Positions 1-5,806 of a DNA stretch of 15,778 bases are shown here, one piece after another. The position numbers and the translations under genes were made by a program. The notes under the pieces were generated by a model. That model made no database searches. It saw only the letters and a program-made list of their open reading frames with translations, and was not told where the DNA came from. Source of the stretch: Dehalococcoidia bacterium (GTDB lineage: Bacteria > Chloroflexota > Dehalococcoidia > Dehalococcoidales > E44-bin46); assembly GCA_004376105.1 (NCBI GenBank), contig SOKA01000059.1, positions 1 to 15,778 of the forward strand. Direction: 5' to 3'. The number at the start of each line of letters is the position of its first letter. Position 1 is the stretch's first letter.

Positions 1-217
1 CAACCTTAAGTGACGGGTCAACCCTGAGAAATACCCTCTTGGCTACCTCGCCACCGGCTATTATCCCCCCTGCCTTAGCCAGTATGGATGCCTTCCCCTG
101 GAGCTCAGGTGGTATTAGTCCCTCGCTGGTTATATCACCGTGGCTTATATCCTCAGCCAGAGCAAGGTCTATAATGCTATCAATCTGTTCATTAGATGGT
201 TGGAATTTATTTATCAA
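1..217 (-). CDS. nadC: Quinolinate phosphoribosyltransferase, N-terminal part (cut by window edge)
   Basis: NadC makes nicotinate mononucleotide from quinolinate and PRPP, the step after NadA in de novo NAD synthesis. Reading the minus strand from 217 to the window edge gives about 72 residues with no stop. They include DLALAEDISHGDITSEGL and ILAKAGGIIAGGEVA, typical of the NadC N-terminal domain (family usually about 280 residues); the catalytic barrel lies outside the window. The start is uncertain: TTG at 215-217 is preceded at suitable spacing by a purine-rich AAGGGGGTGAGG, and an in-frame GTG lies at 221-223. Both lie in or beside the palindromic repeat at 207-259. The gene follows nadA on the same strand with an 83-nt gap, so it is probably the third gene of a miaB-nadA-nadC operon. 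Identity is clear; the exact start is not. Confidence 0.85.
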   Translation of the reverse strand, partial: MINKFQPSNEQIDSIIDLALAEDISHGDITSEGLIPPELQGKASILAKAGGIIAGGEVAKRVFLRVDPSLKV

Positions 218-259
218 CCTCACCCCCTTTATCCCCCTCTCCTTCAAAGGAGAGGGGGA
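207..259. repeat. G-rich palindromic dispersed repeat, left copy
   Basis: 53 bases that match 15715-15767 with two differences (216 A/T and 230 T/A), in the same orientation. The core 233-258 is an inverted repeat: CCCCCTCTCCTT, two bases, then AAGGAGAGGGGG, which can fold as an 11-bp stem with a 4-nt loop. Flanks shared with the other copy include ACCTCACCCCCTT on one side. It lies between nadA and nadC and its end overlaps the first codons of nadC. It resembles REP/MITE-like elements, but no transposase or target duplication is visible. Confidence 0.85.
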
Positions 260-269
260 ATTATTATGT

Positions 270-290
270 AAGAGAGGCTTCGCCTCTCTT
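270..290. repeat. Short inverted repeat between nadA and nadC
   Basis: AAGAGAGGC, loop TTC, GCCTCTCTT: nine-bp perfect arms just downstream of the nadA stop (minus strand). The stem is strong, but no T-run follows on either strand, so it is not a convincing intrinsic terminator. It may be part of the neighbouring palindromic repeat region or an mRNA processing/stabilising hairpin. Confidence 0.5.
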
Positions 291-300
291 TGACTCTCCT

Positions 301-1212
301 CTAACTTATAGCCAGCATTCCGTCAATAGCCTGTTTTGCTTTTAGTCTTACCTCTTCGGGAACAGTTACTATATTCTGCCTTAATTCCATGGTCCGTGCC
401 AGTGTTTCCAGGGTTGTCTTCTTCATATCGGTGCAGATTTGGCTGTTTGAGATTAGGTAGAAGGACTTGTCTGGATTTTCTTGGTATAAGCGGTGAAGTA
501 TGCCTTCCTCGGTGCCAATAATGAAGCTGTTGTGTGAAGATGCCTTGGCATAGCAGAGCATCTGTGAGGTGCTAAGGGCAGCCTCAGCCAGGGCTATCAC
601 TTCAGGTCGGCACTCAGGGTGAACTAATACTTTGGCATCAGGGTGGAGCTGTTTGGCCAGCTTTACCTGCTCAGGCTTAATGCGGTGGTGAACATAGCAA
701 AATCCGGGATAAAGGATAATATTCTTTTTAGTTTGGGTTGAAATGTAGTGCCCAAGATTCTGGTCAGGGACAAAGATTATGTCATCATTGGCTACCGAGT
801 CTACCACCTTGACGCCATTAGCCGAGGTGCAGCAAATATCGCTTTCAGCCTTGACTTCGGCTGATGAATTGACGTAGCAAACAACCGAGGCTCTGGGGTA
901 TCTCCGCTTCCACTCTCTTAACTCATCAATATTAACCATATCGGCTAGTGGGCAGCCAGCACTACCTTCTGTCAGCAGGACAGTGCGGTCAGGGTTGAGG
1001 ATGGCTGCGGTTTCAGCCATAAAACGCACGCCACAGAAGACAATCGTTTGGGCATCTATCTCAGTGCATTGACGGGATAGCTCCAGAGAGTCGCCGACAA
1101 AGTCAGCTATATTCTGAATCTCAGGTCGCTGGTAATTATGGGCAACAATAATCGCTCTTAGCTCCTTTTTTAGTTCGGCTATCTTTTCTTTGATTTCGTT
1201 GAAGTTGCTCAT
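301..1212 (-). CDS. nadA: Quinolinate synthase NadA
   Basis: NadA condenses iminoaspartate with dihydroxyacetone phosphate to quinolinate in de novo NAD synthesis, using a [4Fe-4S] cluster. The 303-residue protein has the normal length of the short NadA type. The three expected cluster cysteines are visible: Cys87 in EGSAGCPLADM, Cys201 in HPECRPEV and Cys260 in NSQICTDMKK. The N-terminal AHNYQRPEIQ and FCGVRFMAETA are also characteristic, and YVNSSAEVKAESDICCTSAN (113-132) is the usual central segment. The ATG at 1210-1212 overlaps the miaB stop (ATGA), implying translational coupling. nadC follows downstream. An L-aspartate oxidase or dehydrogenase (NadB step) is not in this window. Confidence 0.97.
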   Translation of the reverse strand: MSNFNEIKEKIAELKKELRAIIVAHNYQRPEIQNIADFVGDSLELSRQCTEIDAQTIVFCGVRFMAETAAILNPDRTVLLTEGSAGCPLADMVNIDELREWKRRYPRASVVCYVNSSAEVKAESDICCTSANGVKVVDSVANDDIIFVPDQNLGHYISTQTKKNIILYPGFCYVHHRIKPEQVKLAKQLHPDAKVLVHPECRPEVIALAEAALSTSQMLCYAKASSHNSFIIGTEEGILHRLYQENPDKSFYLISNSQICTDMKKTTLETLARTMELRQNIVTVPEEVRLKAKQAIDGMLAIS

Positions 1213-2450
1213 TTACCCTGTAGTGACCAGGGACTGGTTTTCTCAATCCTGATTTTTACCAGTTGCCCCAGGCAGTCATTGGTGTCACTAAAAAATACCA
1301 GTTTACCGGTTCGGGTTCGACCTTGCCACTTGCCTTTTTTCTTGCCTTCTACTAGAACCTCAACCGTCTTGCCTAATAGCTGGCGGTTAATTTCAGCGGC
1401 AATTCTCTCCTGAAGTTGCTCAATCTTATTTAGTCGCTCCCTTTTCTCAGCCAGAGGGATATTATCCTCAAATTTTCTGGAGGCAATAGTCCCAGGTCTT
1501 GGTGAATAGGCGGCTACATGAACTGTATCAAGCCTTAGCTCGGAGAGCAAGTTAAAGGTTTGCTGGAACTGCTCTTCTGTTTCTGATGGGAAGCCGACAA
1601 TGACATCAGTGCTCAGGGCTACCCCCGGTATCTTACTGCGTATTTGTGTGATAAGGTGGTGATAATCCTCTACTGTATAGCCCCGTCTCATTGCTTTCAG
1701 GATGTCATTGCTGCCTGACTGAACGGGGAGACTTATCTGCTCACAGACTTTATCCAGATGGGCTACTGCCTCAATGAGCTTGGGGCTCATGTCCTTGGGG
1801 TGGTTGGTCAGGAAGCGTATGCGGGCTAATCCATCTATAGTATTTAGCTCGCTTAATAAGTCGGCCAGGTTTGGTTGGTTGGGCAGGTCATGCCCGTATG
1901 AGTCCACATTTTGTCCCAGTAAGGTCACCTCTTTTACTCCACGATGCACCAGCTCTTTAACCTCACAGACTATTTCGGCTACCGGGCGGCTCCTTTCTCG
2001 GCCCCGTCGGTAGGGGACAATGCAATAGGAGCAGAAGTTATCACAACCCTGGATGATGGGCACGAAGGTGCTTGGTGAAGGGTGTAAGGGTATTATTGTA
2101 TGAAGTTTACCTTGTTTTTCTAGCCATGGCGGATATTCTCCTGGCTTGAAAAAGTAGTCAACTTGGGGGAAGCTTTTCCTAAGTTGGTCAACCTTAGAGT
2201 TTACCAGGCAACCAGTAACAGCAAGGGTTAAGTTGGGGCGTGACCTTTTTAGTGGGTTAAGGGCATTAAGCTTGTTAATGACCCGGTTCTCGGCACTGGG
2301 GCGCACCACGCAGCTATTAAGCACGATTAAATCAGCCTCCTCAGCGGTAGCTGTAGCCTGATGCCCTAGCTGCTCCAGGTAACTACCCAGCCGCTCCGAT
2401 TCAGCCTTATTCATCTGGCAACCTATAGTCCAGATATGATATTGAGCCAT
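1209..2450 (-). CDS. miaB: tRNA-2-methylthio-N6-dimethylallyladenosine synthase MiaB
   Basis: Radical-SAM methylthiotransferase that adds a methylthio group at C2 of i6A37 in tRNAs reading codons that begin with U. The 413-residue protein shows an N-terminal UPF0004 domain with three cluster cysteines (Cys11 in TIGCQMNKAES, Cys47 in NSCVVRPSAE, Cys81 in TGCLVNSK). Next come the radical-SAM motif CX3CX2C at Cys136, Cys140 and Cys143 (GCDNFCSYCIVPY, followed by RGRERSRP), the barrel segments SGSNDILKAMRRGYT and STDVIVGFPSET, and a C-terminal TRAM domain from about residue 350. It is a little shorter than typical MiaB (430-470). CIVPYRRGRERSRP fits MiaB better than RimO or MtaB. It is the first gene of the minus-strand miaB-nadA-(nadC) run. 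Confidence 0.93.
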   Translation of the reverse strand: MAQYHIWTIGCQMNKAESERLGSYLEQLGHQATATAEEADLIVLNSCVVRPSAENRVINKLNALNPLKRSRPNLTLAVTGCLVNSKVDQLRKSFPQVDYFFKPGEYPPWLEKQGKLHTIIPLHPSPSTFVPIIQGCDNFCSYCIVPYRRGRERSRPVAEIVCEVKELVHRGVKEVTLLGQNVDSYGHDLPNQPNLADLLSELNTIDGLARIRFLTNHPKDMSPKLIEAVAHLDKVCEQISLPVQSGSNDILKAMRRGYTVEDYHHLITQIRSKIPGVALSTDVIVGFPSETEEQFQQTFNLLSELRLDTVHVAAYSPRPGTIASRKFEDNIPLAEKRERLNKIEQLQERIAAEINRQLLGKTVEVLVEGKKKGKWQGRTRTGKLVFFSDTNDCLGQLVKIRIEKTSPWSLQGK

Positions 2451-2464
2451 AGTCTTCCGTCGTG

Positions 2465-2494
2465 GTATTAAAATATAAGCCCCTTGTTAAGGGG
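2465..2494 (-). terminator. Terminator-like hairpin after the GHKL ATPase gene
   Basis: On the minus strand CCCCTT, loop AAC, AAGGGG (2480-2494) is followed by CTTATATTTTAAT. The stem is six to seven bp and the T-rich tail is interrupted. It sits 70-100 nt after the stop of the GHKL gene and 15-45 nt before miaB, so it is a plausible end for the tRNA-Ser/GHKL transcript. It is also a G-rich palindrome of the dispersed-repeat kind. Confidence 0.5.
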
Positions 2495-2564
2495 GAAATA
2501 TTACGTTTTCAGATTTTCAAGCTAGAGAAATAGGATACAATCTGTTAAGCGGGGTTTTTAAAAC

Positions 2565-4454
2565 TTATGACTCTTCACTCGGAAATAACAGGTCTTTAAG
2601 TACAATAACTTGGCAGGATTGCGTTGCTAGTCTTATACGTTTTTGTGCGCCTGGAAGTGGTTCTATTCCATCTCTTTCAAGGGAGGAAACCGTATATTCT
2701 TTGTCCCCCTCATAATCGTCCTCCCACACTACCAATAGATCTAAATCTCGCAGAGATTTTCTCTCGTTCTCAAAATCTTCGATAATTTCTGATAACCTTA
2801 ATTTAAACTCCACAAAGTTAAGGTCTCTCCAACTTATTTTAGCGGGCATCTCTCCATCTTCACTTTTTGACACATACATCAGAGCATCATAAGTGCGATT
2901 AATACTTGCACGGAAAGGATAGTATCCTTTGAGTTTACCGCTACTCAGCAGTTCATGGAATAAGCATATTACATCTTGCTCTTCCCGAGGTGGGAGTTTG
3001 AGCGGAAGGCCGATATTTCTGAATGTATTGTCGGGTGCTTTATAGACTTCGTATTCTTTCTCCTTATCCCATAGGTCTTCTGGGGGTTCAAGGGATTCTC
3101 TTTCTCCAACAACGAAACTTGATAGCCGGGTTAACAAGCTAAATATATCAGCGAAAAACGCGTCAGCCTGTCCTTTCACAACGCTTGGAATGTTTCGTTT
3201 CCCATAGCCAAGAGTAGTGTCTAAGTCCATAATAAAGTGTATATTCAAAAGATAACCAAGTTTTCCTGAGCTTGTAACTGGGTTCAGTCCGATGTTTGTT
3301 GGCAAGCCATTTATAGAAATCAGTTGTTTAGTAGAAAGATGTAAAAACTTTTTTAAATATCGACTGGGACCAATCAATAAATAAATCCCATTTATCCTTT
3401 CAAGCACCTTCTTGTGTTTTTCAAGTTTCTTTTGGTCTTCGATAAGCAGTAGCTTTCCGGTATTGCGGTCTAGTTTTATTTTTGAAAGGAACAATTTTGA
3501 TTGTTCCTTTGTAAGTTTTTGGATCAATATTTTCTTAATACTCCTGTCGGGTGGATTTTCTATAACTGCACTCAAATGTTCAAAGAATCTATCTGCCTTG
3601 TCTGACTTCTTAAGTGACATGTAAATCTCTTTAAAGTCAGCATAGGTTACTGGAAACTCCCGACTAATAGTTTTCCCATGGTTTACTTCCTCAGAAAGAA
3701 AGGCACAGTGAGGAATTTTATTTATCCTATGCTCCTCTAAGGTAGGATAATCTAATATTACATTTACTCTTGTACGGATGGGTTTAATTTTTTCACCAAT
3801 TCCCAAAAGTGCTTGAACACACCCTAAGTAAGTCTGGGTGCGGAAATATATTTCCAATAAATCGCATAGCTTCTTTCCCGAATGAATCTCTTCAATATCC
3901 AACTCGCTGCAATAGTCGGATATAATCTCCCGGAAGAAATCATGGACGCTGTAATTATAAAGTGAATAACTAACTTTTGTGAAAAATCTTGGCGAATCAG
4001 ATTCTTGGAGTTTTGGACCCCCGATGTCGTCGTTGAAATCTGGCTCTTGAAACTTCCAACAACCTTCGATTCTCTTTGACCACTTCCCATCAGCACAATT
4101 AGTTTCAACCTCGAAAAACTCTGAAGTAAACACTGTTGCTTTAATTCCAACACCTTGACTTCCTTTGAGAATCTTCCGCATATTGGGGTCGCCTTTGGCG
4201 GTTCCCCCTAATGTAAAAACTGTTGGAAATTCCTCAACAGGAATCCCCTTACCATTATCTATGACCACAACTTTATTTGTCCCAATATGTAAATCTATGG
4301 TTATCTTGCCCTGACTGATGCCATCGTGAAGTTGAATAGCATCATGAGAGTTCTGTATTGCTTCGTGAATGAGTCGCCACTGACCAGAATATGTTTCTAT
4401 AGTGTCTTTAATCAGCATTTTCACATAATCTGCTTGTAAACCAAATAGCTTCAT
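2565..4454 (-). CDS. GHKL (Hsp90-like) ATPase with C-terminal PD-(D/E)XK nuclease-like domain; candidate defence protein
   Basis: A 629-residue soluble protein of unknown function. The N-terminus has the Bergerat ATP-binding fold: N box EAIQNSHDA (Glu31, Asn35, Asp38), G1 DNGKGI (66-71), TLGGTAKGD (81-89) and G2 GSQGVGIKA (98-106). A middle region (about 120-470) includes a coiled, lysine-rich part (300-355) and a segment ending in DLDTTLGYGKRNI (410-422), like the transducer end of MORC/Hsp90-type modules. The C-terminal part (about 485-625) has HEL (500-502), TYDALMYV (521-528, Asp523), FVEFK (547-551) and LDLLVVWED (571-579). This order fits a PD-(D/E)XK nuclease fold with Asp523 and Glu549-x-Lys551; that is my inference. 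It starts 15 nt after the CCA of tRNA-Ser with a perfect AGGAGG Shine-Dalgarno, and it is visibly more AT-rich than its neighbours. It is not MutL or a histidine kinase: the mismatch-repair and dimerisation motifs are absent. Confidence 0.8.
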   Translation of the reverse strand: MKLFGLQADYVKMLIKDTIETYSGQWRLIHEAIQNSHDAIQLHDGISQGKITIDLHIGTNKVVVIDNGKGIPVEEFPTVFTLGGTAKGDPNMRKILKGSQGVGIKATVFTSEFFEVETNCADGKWSKRIEGCWKFQEPDFNDDIGGPKLQESDSPRFFTKVSYSLYNYSVHDFFREIISDYCSELDIEEIHSGKKLCDLLEIYFRTQTYLGCVQALLGIGEKIKPIRTRVNVILDYPTLEEHRINKIPHCAFLSEEVNHGKTISREFPVTYADFKEIYMSLKKSDKADRFFEHLSAVIENPPDRSIKKILIQKLTKEQSKLFLSKIKLDRNTGKLLLIEDQKKLEKHKKVLERINGIYLLIGPSRYLKKFLHLSTKQLISINGLPTNIGLNPVTSSGKLGYLLNIHFIMDLDTTLGYGKRNIPSVVKGQADAFFADIFSLLTRLSSFVVGERESLEPPEDLWDKEKEYEVYKAPDNTFRNIGLPLKLPPREEQDVICLFHELLSSGKLKGYYPFRASINRTYDALMYVSKSEDGEMPAKISWRDLNFVEFKLRLSEIIEDFENERKSLRDLDLLVVWEDDYEGDKEYTVSSLERDGIEPLPGAQKRIRLATQSCQVIVLKDLLFPSEES

Positions 4455-4470
4455 TTATATACCTCCTTTT
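4455..4470 (-). promoter_or_regulatory. Very short tRNA-to-mRNA leader with consensus Shine-Dalgarno
   Basis: Only 15 bases separate the encoded CCA (4470-4472) of tRNA-Ser from the ATG of the GHKL ATPase gene. On the minus strand they read AAAGGAGG then TATATAA, a full consensus ribosome-binding site seven nt from the ATG. There is no room for a separate promoter, so the gene should be transcribed together with the tRNA. 3'-end maturation of the tRNA would leave an mRNA that begins almost at the Shine-Dalgarno. Confidence 0.8.
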
Positions 4471-4561
4471 GGCGGAGGGAATGGGATTCGAACCCATGAC
4501 CCCGGTTTCCCAGGGTAACCGCTTAGCAGGCGGCCGCACTAGTCCACTATGCGATCCCTCC
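4470..4561 (-). tRNA. tRNA-Ser (anticodon GCU), CCA encoded
   Basis: The minus strand folds into a class II tRNA: acceptor GGAGGGA (4561-4555) pairs perfectly with TCCCTCC (4480-4474), followed by discriminator G and an encoded CCA (4472-4470). The anticodon loop is CTGCTAA with anticodon GCT at 4527-4525, reading AGC/AGU. A long variable arm (CCCTGGGAAACCGGGG region) as expected for serine lies before the T arm with GGTTCGAATCC. A 92-nt gene including CCA. The GHKL ATPase gene follows 15 nt downstream on the same strand. Confidence 0.96.
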
Positions 4562-4598
4562 CTCAATTCTGTGGAGCCAAAATTAACTTTATTCTGCT

Positions 4599-4628
4599 TA
4601 TATTTTATCACATTTGCCTATATTTTAT
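4599..4628. repeat. Tandem AT-rich boxes in the tRNA-Ser/ybeY divergent gap
   Basis: TATATTTTAT occurs at 4599-4608 and again at 4619-4628, exactly 20 bp apart (about two helical turns), in the 109-bp gap between the divergent tRNA-Ser and ybeY genes. Such boxes could be -10-like elements for either direction or a paired protein-binding site. No clear -35 partner could be fixed, so no promoter is called. Confidence 0.4.
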
Positions 4629-4670
4629 AAATGACCTTGCACTATGCTAAGATGATTTGCCCATACGAAT

Positions 4671-5141
4671 ATGGAGATTAATGTTTTAATTGAGGAAGGG
4701 TTTGAGGGAGGCCTTGAGGTGAGTTGGCTTCGGAGCCTAGCTGAGCAAGTCCTTGTTGCTCAGGGTGTTAGCTCTAGAGCGGAGCTGGGTCTGGTTATTG
4801 CCGGTCAGGAAAGGGTGCAGCAGCTAAATCGAAGCTACTTAGGGAGGGATGAGCCCACTGATGTGCTAGCCTTTTCTATGCTACCTGCTGGAGGAGACCT
4901 TCCTCCTTTTGTTCAACCCCCTGACGGGGTGTTGCACCTTGGTGAAGTGATTATTTCCTACCCTCAAGCGCTCATACAGGCCGAGGAGCACAGACATTCT
5001 ATAAAAAGGGAAATAGCTATTCTTATTATTCATGGTGTGCTTCATCTCCTGGGATATGAGGATGAAAAGCCTGAACTGAAGCACCGCATGTCAGCCAGGG
5101 AGAGGGAAATCCTGAGCTATATTGAAGGGGAAAAGAGTTGA
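4671..5141 (+). CDS. ybeY: Endoribonuclease YbeY (rRNA maturation factor) with altered metal site
   Basis: YbeY is a metal-dependent endoribonuclease in 16S rRNA 3'-end maturation and ribosome quality control. The 156-residue length is normal. Family motifs are present: LNRSYLGRDEPTDVLAFSM (52-70), LGEVIIS (90-96) and HGVLHLLGY (121-129). The usual metal motif is HxxxHxxGYxH; here His121 and His125 are kept but the next residues are Glu130-Asp131 instead of Asp-His. The third histidine ligand is therefore missing; the next histidine is His138. ATG 4671 is the first possible start after an in-frame stop at 4653-4655, and there is no evident Shine-Dalgarno, so translation may be nearly leaderless. 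The stop overlaps the TTG start of the flavoprotein gene. Confidence 0.93.
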   Translation: MEINVLIEEGFEGGLEVSWLRSLAEQVLVAQGVSSRAELGLVIAGQERVQQLNRSYLGRDEPTDVLAFSMLPAGGDLPPFVQPPDGVLHLGEVIISYPQALIQAEEHRHSIKREIAILIIHGVLHLLGYEDEKPELKHRMSAREREILSYIEGEKS

Positions 5142-5710
5142 AGGTTCTTGGTATTGCTGGTAGCCCGCGGCGGGGTGGTAACACCGACCTATTGTTGAGT
5201 GAGGTTATGAGGGGTGCTGCCAGCCAAGGGGCTGAGGTCAAAACTATTATCCTTAACGACCTGACTATCGCTCCCTGTCAGCACTGCGATGCTTGTCTGG
5301 AGATAGGTAGGTGTAAGGTAGAGGATGATATGCAGATGGTTTATAGGGAGCTGGAGCAGGCAGACCGATTGGTTCTGGCTTCACCGATACATTTTATGGG
5401 GGTAACCGCTCAGGCAAAGGCTATGATTGACCGCTGCCAGGCACTATGGGCACGCAAGTATATACTAAAGACGCCACCGCTGGGCAACAGGCGAGAGAGA
5501 AAGGGATTATTTGTTTCTGTTGGTGGCAGAAGGGTAGCCAATCTGTTTGAGCCAGCGCTGGCTACAGTAAAGAGCCTGTTTAAAGTCCTAGATATTACTT
5601 ATGCCGGTGAATTAGTGTTCCCCGGGGTGGATGAGAAAGGGACTATAGCTAAATATTCTGATGCCTTGCGTCAGGCCTTCCTCGCCGGGCAAAAACTGGT
5701 AGAAGATTAA
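5138..5710 (+). CDS. Iron-sulfur flavoprotein / NADPH-dependent FMN reductase family protein
   Basis: A flavodoxin-like fold protein of 190 residues, probably an electron carrier or flavin-dependent reductase. The FMN phosphate loop is GIAGSPRRGGNTD (5-17), and SPIHFMGVTAQAKAMIDRCQ (82-101) is the second FMN contact region. Cys47, Cys50, Cys53 and Cys59 (CQHCDACLEIGRC) form the compact CX2CX2CX5C motif of the iron-sulfur flavoprotein (Isf) family, which binds a [4Fe-4S] cluster. It starts at TTG 5138, overlapping the ybeY stop (TTGA), so it is coupled to ybeY; the family's MKVLGI start agrees. The natural substrate cannot be read from sequence. The pairing with ybeY may be only an operon of convenience. 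Confidence 0.85.
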   Translation: MKVLGIAGSPRRGGNTDLLLSEVMRGAASQGAEVKTIILNDLTIAPCQHCDACLEIGRCKVEDDMQMVYRELEQADRLVLASPIHFMGVTAQAKAMIDRCQALWARKYILKTPPLGNRRERKGLFVSVGGRRVANLFEPALATVKSLFKVLDITYAGELVFPGVDEKGTIAKYSDALRQAFLAGQKLVED

Positions 5711-5748
5711 GGCTTTAAGCTTATAAGTGAGGACCGCTCTGGAATTAA

Positions 5749-5764
5749 AAAACCTCTCGGTTTT
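5749..5764. terminator. Possible bidirectional terminator between convergent genes
   Basis: AAAACC, loop TCTC, GGTTTT lies between the convergent ends of the flavoprotein gene (plus) and the ABC ATPase gene (minus). The A-run on one side and T-run on the other suit a bidirectional terminator, but the stem is only six bp and mostly A-T. Confidence 0.35.
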
Positions 5765-5806
5765 CCTACAATTTCAGCCACGCTCTACAGGATAGACTGG
5801 GTTAGG

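Noticed and set aside
39..293. An 84-codon plus-strand open frame at the left edge
   Set aside because: It is antisense to nadC and runs through the palindromic repeat; the minus-strand reading gives clear NadC motifs.
1209..2450. Identity as RimO or MtaB instead of MiaB
   Set aside because: The CIVPYRRGRERSRP segment after the radical-SAM cysteines and the tRNA-modification style spacing fit MiaB best, though a phylogeny would be decisive.
2451..2564. An attachment-site repeat of the tRNA-Ser 3' end beyond the GHKL gene
   Set aside because: I looked for a copy of the T-arm/acceptor sequence here and found none, and no integrase gene is present, so no att site is called.
2565..4454. GHKL protein as MutL or a sensor histidine kinase
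   Set aside because: No MutL dimerisation or endonuclease motif, no H-box, and no sensor or membrane segments; the middle and C-terminal regions are of another type.
4408..4611. A 67-codon minus-strand open frame over the tRNA
   Set aside because: It lies across the tRNA-Ser gene and the start of the GHKL gene in another frame; the tRNA fold explains the sequence.
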